Origin: Aquimarina sp. AU474
Lineage (GTDB): Bacteria > Bacteroidota > Bacteroidia > Flavobacteriales > Flavobacteriaceae
NCBI RefSeq assembly: GCF_900312815.1
Contig: NZ_OMPE01000007.1
Coordinates: forward strand, 62,001 to 126,000
Direction of reading: 5' to 3'
Length of the DNA: 64,000 nt
Below the pieces are notes generated by a model. That model did no database searches. It had not been told where the DNA came from and saw only the letters and a list, made by a program, of their open reading frames with translations. The position numbers were made by a program, and so were the translations under genes. Shown here piece by piece: positions 26,156 to 36,010 of this stretch; the first letter of the stretch is position 1; each line of letters opens with the position of its first letter.

Positions 26156-26185
26156 CACTAGTCACAGACTAGCGCTAGCAGGGGG
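26156..26185 (-). repeat. Additional REP hairpin joined to BIME copy C
   Basis: CACTAGTCACAGACTAGCG followed by CTAGCAGGGGG; same orientation as the right hairpin of copy C but with a different stem (TAGTC/GACTA). Only the stem differs, while the GCTAGCGC and GTGCC flanks are kept. Confidence 0.75.
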
Positions 26186-26301
26186 CATATAACCTTCCTT
26201 TTTTAGGGAAGACTATAACTTTAGGGCGTAAAATATTATATTAGCGATAAATTAAATACATAACGGCTTTTATTTTTTTCTAAAAAAACAATTTTCTATA
26301 T

Positions 26302-26835
26302 ATGCAATACATTTGTGAGATAATCGATAATATTTTATATCTGGAAAATGAACATGTAAAATATAAGTGTGTGTTTTTGAGAGCTGGTTTCAAAATGAAA
26401 AAACAAATTCTTAAGAATGATAATATATCAGCTACAATTAATTTGAATATTAATTTCTTACCCTTTAAAGCTTCATATGGTATTAACTATACAGATTCGA
26501 ATTCAACCCTTACCATAGAATATAAAGGTCTTTTTAAGCCATATTATAAATTCGTACATGATAATAACCTCTATGAAATTTACCCTCATAGAGGTACTAA
26601 AACATCAATATTTAAAAATAATAAGCAAATTGCTTTTTATGAGCATACTTTTCTAAATAGGTTTAACAAAAGTTTAATCAAAATTAATTGTGATAGTGAT
26701 ATTAACATAGATATCCTCTTTACATTAATCTCAGTAATCGATTTTGACTTTGATGAAGATAGTCAAACCGTAACAATTGACTTTGGAAATATTTTTCAAG
26801 CTAGGAAATTTGATGAAAATTGGTCTCCTACTTAA
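26302..26835 (+). CDS. Hypothetical protein
   Basis: 177 residues, no signal peptide or clear membrane segment. Beta-rich with repeated aromatic and Asn/Asp positions (YKFVHDNNLYEIYPHRG, FKNNKQIAFYEHTF). The pattern is loosely like LURP-one/tubby-type small beta-barrels, but I would not claim it. ATG at 26302, with an alternative at 26392 (MKKQILKN). It sits behind the BIME array, and its end overlaps the convergent lipoprotein gene by 8 bases. AT-rich like the rest of the accessory region. Confidence 0.5.
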   Translation: MQYICEIIDNILYLENEHVKYKCVFLRAGFKMKKQILKNDNISATINLNINFLPFKASYGINYTDSNSTLTIEYKGLFKPYYKFVHDNNLYEIYPHRGTKTSIFKNNKQIAFYEHTFLNRFNKSLIKINCDSDINIDILFTLISVIDFDFDEDSQTVTIDFGNIFQARKFDENWSPT

Positions 26836-27622
26836 AACTATTTACTATATCATTAAAAAGTAATCTGTATTTTAAATAATCTTTGTTAGCTTCACTATTC
26901 TCAGCACGTACAAAAATCATATATACATCTCCTTTAGCTTTTTCAATGAAATTAATTGCTCCAGCAATAGTAACACCATTAATAACAGTTTTATATTGAA
27001 GCCGAAACGCCTTTAAACCATTAATTTCAAACTGTTTTTCGTCTACTTTGATAAAACCTGATAAATTATTTTCTGGCAAAGCCAAATTTTGATTGATATA
27101 GTCCAAAAAATTAACATCATTCGTTTTCTCCCTTGTTACGATTATTTTGGGGCAAATTCCACTAGAATTAGAACATTTTTGTTCTAATTCTAAAAGTGGT
27201 TTTTGCTTATTTGCATGAGCTATCTCTTTCCAAGAATTAGGTATAATTATTGAAGTTTTCAATGAAGAGAAATCAAATTTCCTTGTTGGAAAATCTCCTT
27301 CATCGAAATCAAATTGAACAGAGTCTTCAATATATTTAGATATTCGAACTAACTCGCTTGATTTATTATAGAACTTCCATATACCAAACTTTTTCCCCTT
27401 TATCATTACTCCACTAGATTCAATGTTTCCATTTTTATAATACGAATGATAGAGCCCATGAAAAAAGCCATTCTCAATTTCGGATACAATTTTATCTTTA
27501 CCATCAACATAACTCTCTACATAAATGGAATCAGCTTCGATTATGGAATTTTCTTTGCTACTTATGTCCGTCTTACATGAAGTAATAACTAAAGCAAGGA
27601 TAATTAAAAAAATAACTCTCAT
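26828..27622 (-). CDS. MORN-repeat lipoprotein, probable RHS partner or immunity protein
   Basis: 264 residues. Signal with lipobox ITSC at residues 13-16, so membrane-anchored. Residues 55-95 contain MORN_2/YwqK-like repeats (GFFHGLYHSYYKNGNIESSG, KGKKFGIWKFY). The C-terminal half (IIIPNSWKEI..FIEKAKGDVYMIFVRAE) resembles PsbP/DUF1795-type envelope domains. It begins 2 bases after the stop of the 1645-residue RHS protein, so translation is coupled. Genes in this position behind RHS proteins are usually immunity proteins or secretion partners; that role is inferred. YwqK-like proteins are often annotated as antitoxins. Confidence 0.6.
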   Translation of the reverse strand: MRVIFLIILALVITSCKTDISSKENSIIEADSIYVESYVDGKDKIVSEIENGFFHGLYHSYYKNGNIESSGVMIKGKKFGIWKFYNKSSELVRISKYIEDSVQFDFDEGDFPTRKFDFSSLKTSIIIPNSWKEIAHANKQKPLLELEQKCSNSSGICPKIIVTREKTNDVNFLDYINQNLALPENNLSGFIKVDEKQFEINGLKAFRLQYKTVINGVTIAGAINFIEKAKGDVYMIFVRAENSEANKDYLKYRLLFNDIVNSFK

Positions 27623-27624
27623 TA

Positions 27625-30600
27625 TTATTGTGGTTTTATTCCTATTTGCATACTTAAATCAAATCCTAATATAAATGCTCCTCCTGCACCAATATCGAGT
27701 CCAAAAAAATCATCCTCAGCTTTTATTTTACCACTAGGAGATAAACTTTTTTGTAAACCTGATGCTATTAAAGGCGTGCTTCTAGAACTTTTTCCTCCTC
27801 CCGATTTGCTTGACCCCATTGTAAGTCCCGCAACAAAACCGGCACTAGTTTCTTCATTAATAGATTCTCCATTTTCATTAATGGTAAAACTACTATCTCC
27901 TTTATATCCAATTTCAATAGCATTAAGCATATTTGCGGTTAACGAAACTCCCTGAGTTACATCTACTTCTCCATCTTTTCCAATGTAATCTCCTTCAAAC
28001 GGATTATCTCCGGACGGTCCTAATTCTGTGAAATCTATACTTCCTGAAGCTATTTTAAAAGTAGCTGCAGATACTTTAGCTTTTAACTTTCCTGCTCCAA
28101 GTTTAACTTTACCTTCCATCTGAGGGCCTACGTTTACTTCTCCCTTAACTTTGAATACAAAATCTGTATCCTTGATCTTTTTAATATCAGATTTCATGCG
28201 TTCAAAATCTTGAGGAGCTCTGGCCATATCATTTGTGAAATCTGCCTTTATTTCTCTCCAGAGTCTTCCTAAGCCTTCACAACAACCTTCAGGGGCCATC
28301 CCATCAGGGTCCATAAAATAAATAGGGTTATCAAAAGCATAATTATATGGAGAGTGTCTACGCATTTGTTCTGCAAGAGGATCAAGGTTCATCCATCTAC
28401 CTAGTGCAGGATCATAGTTTCTAGCAGTAATATCAATCCAACCCAGGCCTATCTCATCTTGTTCTTCTTTACCAGTAAACCCATACGTATGATTTCTACC
28501 TCTAAGAACACTATTATATCCCTTATGTGTTAATCCAAATGGATAATAATTCTTTTCTTGTACAATCTCATTCTGGGTGATGGTACCATCTTTATTGGCA
28601 TCCTTGTATGATAACCTTACATTACCCAAGTGATCCTTAAATTGATATACATACTTATATCCATCTGCTTCTTTTTCTACATAGCCTTCTGGATGGTTAA
28701 AAAACTCTAGATTACCATTCTTATATACGTAATTACCAGCATACTCGGTGTTGATTAAAGAACTTCCTTCTGTAACGATCTTTTTAAGTTTCGCTCCAGT
28801 GGCGTCGTAAATATATGAAATAGTTCCTGTTCCTTGGCTATTACTTATAGAAACTGTTGCCGGTAGATTTAAATGGTTATAAATAATGCCTGTAATGCCT
28901 TTGTTACGGTCGATAGTCATATTGCCATTAGCGTCATATACAAAATCATCATTGGTATTGGTACCATCTTTAAAACCGTAATTGTCGTTACCGGTATCGC
29001 CTACTCGTAATAACTTATTACCATTATCGTAGGTGTAGGATAAGATATCCATATCCCCAAAGGTAGTTGCATTGGTACTGGTATGCCCTTTTCGGTGTAA
29101 GGATAAAATATTACCCATTTTGTCATAGGACACATTAGATAAATTATACTTATCATCATTACTCACCCCAGTTTTGATTCTGTTTAAAGCATCATAGGTA
29201 TAGTCATAACTACGAGTTACATGGTCATTGGCAGTTTGCCACGATGTTTTTGAGATATTACCATTGTATAATGGATTTGAACCCGTATTGTAATCAATGG
29301 CAAAGCTAAATAAGTCACTACCGATAGCACCTACATCATTAATCCCTTGTAGCCACCCTCGTATATTATAGGTATAGTCTACGGTTTGTAACCCTTCGAC
29401 AGAGCTCAGGGTGACAATCCCTCCTACTTTCTTGCTAGTGAGTTGACCTAATGCATCATAGTTGTTAATCGCAATTAACTCCTCGTCCTGATCATTGATC
29501 TTTTGGGTTTGTTTGGATACTCTACCTGTATGATCATATGTAAATTTGTCTATGGTAATAATAGCCACATTACTATCCTTTGTATGGGTAGTTTTGGTTT
29601 GTTGTACTCTACCTGCAAAGTCTAACTCACTTTCAATAATATCTGTAGTATTTAGATATTCATTTTTTGTGGCTATATAAATTGGTCTTCCTTTTTGGTC
29701 ATAAAATGTACCTGTTGTAATCCAATTATTTGTTCCTAGAACTCTTATTTTACTACCTGTGGATAAACTTTTTGCATTTACATCTACATTTTGACCTAAT
29801 ACAATAGGAGGTGCACTAATCCCTGGGCGATCAAAAACATAATCATCGTAGTAATTGATCGTATGGATCTCTGCAATCCCTTGTGGGATGGCATCATTAG
29901 AATAATATATCGTAGTACCCGCTATGGTAGCAGCACTACTTTGCTTGGTTTCGTATTGTTTGTATACTGTGGTATTATCTGCCGATCCTTGCATAGCCAC
30001 TCTACCACTACTATTTGCAATCATACCAGTATAAGTTACTCTACCTATAGCATCGTATTTGGTAAACAACCATTTGCCTTGTGCCTTTAGGTTAGCATCT
30101 TGGGTCATTACTGGTTGATCCAATTTATTATACACGATATACTCCCACTCTTTGCCAGGAATTTTTTTCTCGATCAGGCGGTTTCTATAATCGTATTTGT
30201 ACTGGTAACAGAGTTCGACAAGCTCGGTAGTAGAAACACCATCTGTAGTCGTTACTTTTGGTGGTAATACATACGTAAGGTTACCATAAGAATCATATAC
30301 ATAATAGGTATCATGTGGCACTCCTTCGTTAAAAGTTCTTTTTAAAAGTACTCTACCCTGCTTATCTGTATATTCTCTGGTCGTATGATTATCACCATCA
30401 GTTGCAGTCCAGTTTTCATCTTTGGTGATACTCACCGTTAACTCATTGGCAGCATAATAACCGTCTTGTTCTAAACTTGGCAACTCGGTATTATTTGTAT
30501 CTGCAAAGGTTACATCAAAACGTACTACCTCATTAGTCGTGTTATGTCTCCAATCAAATTTAATGGTATGATCTGCATCACTAGTAGGATCTACTTTCCA

Positions 30601-32562
30601 AGCCGTACCTGGTGCGCCTTGTTCTAGTACTCGGTTTAATGCTGAGTCTTCATAAATACTTTCTGAATACGCATTTACTTGTGCCGGATTGGTAATATCA
30701 GGAAAATCATTGGCATAGGTATTTAAATAATAACTATTGATATCATTGTTGATATCTACTGACGTATACGTTCCTGTATTGGCTTTGGCAAAAGGTAAAT
30801 ACTGCTTGGTTTGCCTACCCAGCTCATCATATTCGATGTGGGTGATGATATCTTGTTCTGTAGGCGATGCCTTAACAGCAATTTGCTGTTTTGGCCTACC
30901 TAATCCATCTACATAAGTTACTGTTTCACTTACATCCTTATTATACTTGATCTCGCTAGGCGAGGTCATTTCTTCGAGATACGTTCTACTTAGCACAAAG
31001 TTCTCGGTATCAGAAACTGTTAATTCGTGTAATGTGTTTGCACAACCTCTTACTTCTCCATATTCATCTGGGCATTGATCCGTATTATCGAGCACATATC
31101 CGGTTGGTTGTGCACATGCTGTTATAACCGTATTGGGATCTCCTAATCCATCGGTATCGGTATCTGCATACCATTGGGTATTAGGGTGGATATTGATATT
31201 ACCATCATTACAATCATCACCATTGAGCACATAGGTATACTCATCATCTGGAGCTGCACTACGATAAAACTTCACATTAGGATTACCAAAAGTATCGGTA
31301 TCTACATCTCGGTAAAAATTCTTTGGAGCTATATCAGTGATAAATTCATTACCATCATCATGATCACTACCATTTAATACATACGTATATCCATCACTTG
31401 GAGCAGCACTACGGTAAAATTTAATACTAGGGCTCCCAAAAGTATCGGTATCGGTATCTCTATAAAAGTTCTTTGGCGGGATATTGGTAATATACTCATT
31501 GGTATCATCCAAATCATTCCCGTTAAACACATACGTATGCCCGTCATTTGGAGCTGCACTACGGTAAAATTTGATATTTGAACTTCCAAAAGTATCGGTA
31601 TCGGTATCTCTGTAAAAGTTCCTTGGTGTTATGTTGGTGATAAATTCATTACCATCATTGATATCATCATTATTGATTACATATCCTAAAGGTCTATCAC
31701 ATTGCGTCTTTTTTATGGCTGCATTACCTCGACCATCGCCATCAACATCTTGATACCATTTAGTATTGGGATGAATTAATTTATTTCGATCATCACAATC
31801 ATATCTATTCGTTACATAACCACTAGGTTGCACACTACGATACAATCGATCTGCAACAGCAGGAGATCCATAACCATCTTTATCATAATCAAGGTAAAAA
31901 TATCTCGGGGCGATGTTGGTGATCCATTTATCTCCATCATTGATATCATCATTATTACTTACATAGCCTGAAGGCTTCGTACAACTTTTGGTAGTTGAGT
32001 TTATGTTTCCTCTACCATCTTTGTCATAATCCCGATACCAAACATTATTAGGGTGAATATTGATATTACCGTCATTACAGTCACTACCATTGGTCACATA
32101 ACTATATCCATCACTAGGAGCAGCACTGCGATAAAACTTTACACCAGGATTACCAAAGCCATCTTTATCCACATCTCTATAAAAATTACGAGGGGCAATA
32201 TGGGTGATATGAACATTATTATCATCTCTATCATCTTTGTATAATACATATCCCGAAGGCTTAGTACATTGGATTTTTACAGGACTGGTTCGTCCTCTAC
32301 CATCGCCATCATGATCGTAATACCATCTGGTAGTTGGATTAATAGCTGCACTACCATCGTTACAATCGGTATTGTTGGCAACATAACGACTCTGTGGGCT
32401 TGTAACATATGATGAATTAGGATTACCATATCCATCGCCATCGCCATCATAATAATATTTGGTAGTACCCCCACCCCCATCACTGGGACCATCGGTTAAT
32501 TGTGCTTGTGCGGTGTATCCTACTAACAGTAGGAATACAATCATATATATATTTTTTTTCAT
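27625..32562 (-). CDS. RHS-repeat core protein with Ca-binding-type repeats and novel C-terminus
   Basis: 1645 residues. Signal peptide 1-20 (TAQAQ). Residues 35-508 hold ten Asp-rich units (DGDGDGYG, DYDKDGRG, later DTDTDTFG) with NDCNDGNINIHP linkers, like thrombospondin-3/MopE metal-binding repeats. A DUF6443-type region (TYVDGLGRPKQ) follows, then RHS/YD repeats and the RHS core near residue 1310-1420 (DHLGNVRLSYKD, YDPALGRWMNLDPLAEQ, NPIYFMDPDG). The last 224 residues after DPDG are beta- and Gly-rich (GEVNVGPQMEGKVKLGAG) with no nuclease or protease motif. It is a large exported polymorphic-toxin-like protein. Preceded by a YD-repeat gene and followed by a coupled lipoprotein. Confidence 0.88.
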   Translation of the reverse strand: MKKNIYMIVFLLLVGYTAQAQLTDGPSDGGGGTTKYYYDGDGDGYGNPNSSYVTSPQSRYVANNTDCNDGSAAINPTTRWYYDHDGDGRGRTSPVKIQCTKPSGYVLYKDDRDDNNVHITHIAPRNFYRDVDKDGFGNPGVKFYRSAAPSDGYSYVTNGSDCNDGNINIHPNNVWYRDYDKDGRGNINSTTKSCTKPSGYVSNNDDINDGDKWITNIAPRYFYLDYDKDGYGSPAVADRLYRSVQPSGYVTNRYDCDDRNKLIHPNTKWYQDVDGDGRGNAAIKKTQCDRPLGYVINNDDINDGNEFITNITPRNFYRDTDTDTFGSSNIKFYRSAAPNDGHTYVFNGNDLDDTNEYITNIPPKNFYRDTDTDTFGSPSIKFYRSAAPSDGYTYVLNGSDHDDGNEFITDIAPKNFYRDVDTDTFGNPNVKFYRSAAPDDEYTYVLNGDDCNDGNINIHPNTQWYADTDTDGLGDPNTVITACAQPTGYVLDNTDQCPDEYGEVRGCANTLHELTVSDTENFVLSRTYLEEMTSPSEIKYNKDVSETVTYVDGLGRPKQQIAVKASPTEQDIITHIEYDELGRQTKQYLPFAKANTGTYTSVDINNDINSYYLNTYANDFPDITNPAQVNAYSESIYEDSALNRVLEQGAPGTAWKVDPTSDADHTIKFDWRHNTTNEVVRFDVTFADTNNTELPSLEQDGYYAANELTVSITKDENWTATDGDNHTTREYTDKQGRVLLKRTFNEGVPHDTYYVYDSYGNLTYVLPPKVTTTDGVSTTELVELCYQYKYDYRNRLIEKKIPGKEWEYIVYNKLDQPVMTQDANLKAQGKWLFTKYDAIGRVTYTGMIANSSGRVAMQGSADNTTVYKQYETKQSSAATIAGTTIYYSNDAIPQGIAEIHTINYYDDYVFDRPGISAPPIVLGQNVDVNAKSLSTGSKIRVLGTNNWITTGTFYDQKGRPIYIATKNEYLNTTDIIESELDFAGRVQQTKTTHTKDSNVAIITIDKFTYDHTGRVSKQTQKINDQDEELIAINNYDALGQLTSKKVGGIVTLSSVEGLQTVDYTYNIRGWLQGINDVGAIGSDLFSFAIDYNTGSNPLYNGNISKTSWQTANDHVTRSYDYTYDALNRIKTGVSNDDKYNLSNVSYDKMGNILSLHRKGHTSTNATTFGDMDILSYTYDNGNKLLRVGDTGNDNYGFKDGTNTNDDFVYDANGNMTIDRNKGITGIIYNHLNLPATVSISNSQGTGTISYIYDATGAKLKKIVTEGSSLINTEYAGNYVYKNGNLEFFNHPEGYVEKEADGYKYVYQFKDHLGNVRLSYKDANKDGTITQNEIVQEKNYYPFGLTHKGYNSVLRGRNHTYGFTGKEEQDEIGLGWIDITARNYDPALGRWMNLDPLAEQMRRHSPYNYAFDNPIYFMDPDGMAPEGCCEGLGRLWREIKADFTNDMARAPQDFERMKSDIKKIKDTDFVFKVKGEVNVGPQMEGKVKLGAGKLKAKVSAATFKIASGSIDFTELGPSGDNPFEGDYIGKDGEVDVTQGVSLTANMLNAIEIGYKGDSSFTINENGESINEETSAGFVAGLTMGSSKSGGGKSSRSTPLIASGLQKSLSPSGKIKAEDDFFGLDIGAGGAFILGFDLSMQIGIKPQ
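31216..31665. repeat. Three 150-bp tandem repeats inside the RHS gene
   Basis: The segment GCACTACG(A/G)TAAAA recurs at 31256, 31406 and 31556, exactly 150 bases apart, and the surrounding units are nearly identical. Each encodes a 50-residue Asp-rich unit with NFYRD..DTFG. Recent expansion by unequal crossing-over or slippage is likely. Confidence 0.8.
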
Positions 32563-32581
32563 GTGTTCTTACTTTTAGGAA

Positions 32582-35500
32582 TTAGTTTTTGTAGTGATAT
32601 TTATTTTCTGAAACCAAATTGCCTTGGGCATCACGTACATATTGCAATCGATTATAGGTATCATACTCGTAATACACAACATACCCTCTTGGGTCGGTCA
32701 TACTGGTCACCCCAATCATAGGGTCATAGGTATAGGTGGTGATCATCACATCACTAGGCAGTACAGTTCTTAAATTGTTAAGGGCCGTACGTAATACTCC
32801 TTCACTACCAGCATCTCCCATGGTATGATCTGCATCCTGATTAGATTTTGATTCTATATTAGTTACATAACTTGATACCGCACTATAGGTGGTGTTTTCT
32901 AATTTGGCTATTGGATATTGATGATTATACCCCCAGATATAGGTAATAGGTGTACCATCGGCTTTGGCTACTTGTCTTGGGTTACCAAAACCATCATATG
33001 AAACATAGGTTACTCTTGGTTCTAAAGGATTAGCTCCTTTGGCAGTGCGTACCTCTTGTGGAAGAATTTTATCACTTCCCCAATTTTTGTATAGTGTACG
33101 CTGCGTAGACAGTAATTTCTGAGTAGCACCATCTTTTTCATATTGCTCCACCTGTATCGGTGTGGCCGATTGATTTTTGTAAATACGTTTTAAAGTATTG
33201 ATCCCATTATACTCTTCTTGAGTCAAGTTTCCACCAGGAAGACTTGACAAACTTGTTACATCATCGGGATAATAGGTCTTAGTAATCAACTGTTTTCCAT
33301 GAGAATCTGTAACCTCTGTTCTAGTTGGCAAACGATGGTAGCTATTATCATAATAATACTTGGTAATTGTAGTTAATGGATTATTACCATCGCGATCATA
33401 GATCTTGTTCTCTACCTGATCCATATAAAAACGTTCGGATACATGTTGTTCTCTAATTACACTTAAAAAAGTAGGCACATCATAGTCGTAATACACATCA
33501 TGCTTTACAATAGAATTTACCGCTTGCCCATAACAAGGGTGTTGCCGTTGTACTGTAACATTATGATGCCCTGGAGCAATACAACTGTATCCATTATCAA
33601 TATGCCATTGGTGTGTATGCGAGGCATCACAATAACTATAGGCATAGGTTTGATTTACATCCTGAGCGTTACATACATAATCGATCTGCTCGTTTCGAAC
33701 AGGGCTAAAATCTTTACGGATGATATAACTACTTACAGTATTAGTGTACGAATCATCTTTTGTATACGTATTGATGGTTTCCTGAGCTTTTACAAAACCA
33801 CTTGCTTTTTTAGCATAAGTGGTTACTCTTTTTGTAAACCCATTATTTACAGCATCTTGATTATTAAATTGAACAGGAAGTGATTCTCCAAGTCCCCAAA
33901 TCAGTTCATTAGTAGTATTTCTATTGACCATAAATTCATGCTCTTCAATCCCATACCTACCATCTGCAGCCCCATTACTCACACATACAAATGGATAGTA
34001 CGTCGCGGTTCCTCTTTGATTAAATAATGTATTGGTGCTACTAGAAGACAAGGAAACGTATTTACAGTGTGTATAATTCCCTAAACCAGCAGTTTGTTCG
34101 TTTGAAACTGTAGAACAGTTTGTTCGAGTTTCGTATGTGTTTTCGAACGTTACAGGCGTTCCTCTAACTCCCGAGGATACTCCTGGGGTATCCAGTTTTT
34201 CGTATAGATAATATCTACTATTTACTTTTGAATTCGTATCATCTTTGGTATGCACTTCTTTAATACGAAGTCCAGCCTGTACGACATCTGTTAATTCTGA
34301 TGTTACTTGATAGTATTCTAAGTTAGCTATGTAATCTATAGTACCAGAATTAGTGACACTAAGTGTGTAACTATACGCCTTATTTAAACTAACCACTTCA
34401 TTTACAGAAGTTTCTCGACTTATCGTTTTTGTAAATACATAAGTATTATTAGTATTATCATAAATACGAACTTGGCCTGTACCTGTACAACTTTGACAAC
34501 CAAAACCATCTAAATCCATATTGGCAATAACTTTGGTAGGGTATACACTATTACCAATATAATTATCGGGTAATGTAATAGCCAAACTACCCGGGTTTAG
34601 ATTTCCGGTATGGACTTGTTGTTGTGTTTTATGATAGGTAGATTGATTTGCTCTAACGGTATTAGCCTCATACACAAATTCATTATAGCCTTTGGTAGGA
34701 TACGTTACTTTTTGTAACAATCCTTTTTTTGCATGAGTTGGTGAAGGCGTTCGGTCGGCTCCAAAATTATTAAATATTGGATTGCTTGATTTTGGAACCC
34801 AATGTGTATTATTCAATTTACCGTTATAGTACCCCCAATAATCCTGTGCCTTTGATAATCGACTAGGGAATTGCTCTTTATCTTCATAGGTAAACTCGTA
34901 AAACTGTTTGGTATCTTTCATAACCACCTTATCCAAAAAGGCTCGGTTATTTGCAGTCACTGTATATTGTAAAGTAAAATCTTCGACCAAAGTATTATGC
35001 GCATCCTTGACCTGCACCCGATCTAATAATTGAAGTGGAATATCTGAATCTTTAGCACTTGCTGTAAGCTCAACACTCCCGGAAGATGCCATATTACTAG
35101 TAATACCAGATAATCTAAGCCCGTTGATAGAAACTCTTGTTTCTGAAACACTTAAATTTCCTGGAGGACATGTAATATCACTACCACATTCTTGTTTCGA
35201 ATATAATTTGGAATACGATTCTCCTTCACCTTGAACAAAAACATAATTTTGATTTTCGTATGTAAAATAAATTTCATCCCCTAATGGGTGTGTAATCTTA
35301 GTCATGTACCAAGACGTCACTGTTCGTGGTGGATCAAATGATGCAGTTGGTGGCGCGAGCACATCGCTACTTTCTATAGCGGTAAACTCATACATGATTC
35401 CATCTTGAGTAGTAATGGCAAACGTGCGGTTAAATTGATATCCTGTAGTAGTAATCTTTAACAAAGGGTTATCTGATAAAATATGAACCCTGTTCTCTCT

Positions 35501-36010
35501 ATCAAGGATAAAACGACCCGATGCGCCCATTACATTAAAGTTATAGATATCATATTCTGAATCTATTCCTGATCCTGTACCATCAAGATAAAAATCCATC
35601 ACTTTGGGATTGATCATATTACCTCCTGCCTGAATCATTTCATCTATTTCCTTATCTGGTGCATTCTTTAATAAACCAGCTCCGGTTCCATCATCATCTT
35701 CGTCTTTAACTGTTCGAGTAATTACTCCTCCTGCATTTAAACTCCAACCTAAACCAACCCAACTAGTCATCTGATCTACACGAAGCCCATTTGAGTTATA
35801 ACTCAACGAAATCGGCACCGATAAATTTCTCGTTTTGTATTGATACAATGGTACGCTCACATTAGCAGTACCAGTAAACATCCCAACAGGGACTTCTCCG
35901 TATTTCCCTAACTCAAAAGCCGTTGGAGAAGGTGGTGTAATAGATGGTAAGTCTTGACCTAAGACCATCCCGCCAATCATTACCAGCATAAAGAACATCT
36001 GTTTTTTCAT
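32582..36010 (-). CDS. YD/RHS-repeat secreted protein, partner of downstream RHS gene
   Basis: 1142 residues. Signal peptide (MFFMLVMIGGMVLGQ). The N-terminus PSPTAFELGKYGEVPVGMFT and SVPLYQYKTRNLSVPISLSY, then WVGLGWSLNAGGVITR, is the SpvB/YD-type beta-propeller entry common to Bacteroidota RHS operons. YD repeats appear at the C-terminus (YDGFGNPRQVAKADG, YTYDPMIGVTSMTDPRGYVV, YEYDTYNRLQYVRDAQGN). It lacks an RHS core, so it may form the shell half while the next gene, 19 bases on, supplies core and tip. First gene of the operon behind a consensus promoter. Confidence 0.85.
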   Translation of the reverse strand: MKKQMFFMLVMIGGMVLGQDLPSITPPSPTAFELGKYGEVPVGMFTGTANVSVPLYQYKTRNLSVPISLSYNSNGLRVDQMTSWVGLGWSLNAGGVITRTVKDEDDDGTGAGLLKNAPDKEIDEMIQAGGNMINPKVMDFYLDGTGSGIDSEYDIYNFNVMGASGRFILDRENRVHILSDNPLLKITTTGYQFNRTFAITTQDGIMYEFTAIESSDVLAPPTASFDPPRTVTSWYMTKITHPLGDEIYFTYENQNYVFVQGEGESYSKLYSKQECGSDITCPPGNLSVSETRVSINGLRLSGITSNMASSGSVELTASAKDSDIPLQLLDRVQVKDAHNTLVEDFTLQYTVTANNRAFLDKVVMKDTKQFYEFTYEDKEQFPSRLSKAQDYWGYYNGKLNNTHWVPKSSNPIFNNFGADRTPSPTHAKKGLLQKVTYPTKGYNEFVYEANTVRANQSTYHKTQQQVHTGNLNPGSLAITLPDNYIGNSVYPTKVIANMDLDGFGCQSCTGTGQVRIYDNTNNTYVFTKTISRETSVNEVVSLNKAYSYTLSVTNSGTIDYIANLEYYQVTSELTDVVQAGLRIKEVHTKDDTNSKVNSRYYLYEKLDTPGVSSGVRGTPVTFENTYETRTNCSTVSNEQTAGLGNYTHCKYVSLSSSSTNTLFNQRGTATYYPFVCVSNGAADGRYGIEEHEFMVNRNTTNELIWGLGESLPVQFNNQDAVNNGFTKRVTTYAKKASGFVKAQETINTYTKDDSYTNTVSSYIIRKDFSPVRNEQIDYVCNAQDVNQTYAYSYCDASHTHQWHIDNGYSCIAPGHHNVTVQRQHPCYGQAVNSIVKHDVYYDYDVPTFLSVIREQHVSERFYMDQVENKIYDRDGNNPLTTITKYYYDNSYHRLPTRTEVTDSHGKQLITKTYYPDDVTSLSSLPGGNLTQEEYNGINTLKRIYKNQSATPIQVEQYEKDGATQKLLSTQRTLYKNWGSDKILPQEVRTAKGANPLEPRVTYVSYDGFGNPRQVAKADGTPITYIWGYNHQYPIAKLENTTYSAVSSYVTNIESKSNQDADHTMGDAGSEGVLRTALNNLRTVLPSDVMITTYTYDPMIGVTSMTDPRGYVVYYEYDTYNRLQYVRDAQGNLVSENKYHYKN

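Noticed and set aside
31130..32480. Regular repeats in the RHS gene that could suggest a CRISPR array
   Set aside because: The repeats are coding, 150 bp or irregular in period, and translate to Asp-rich units; there are no short direct repeats with unique spacers and no cas genes.
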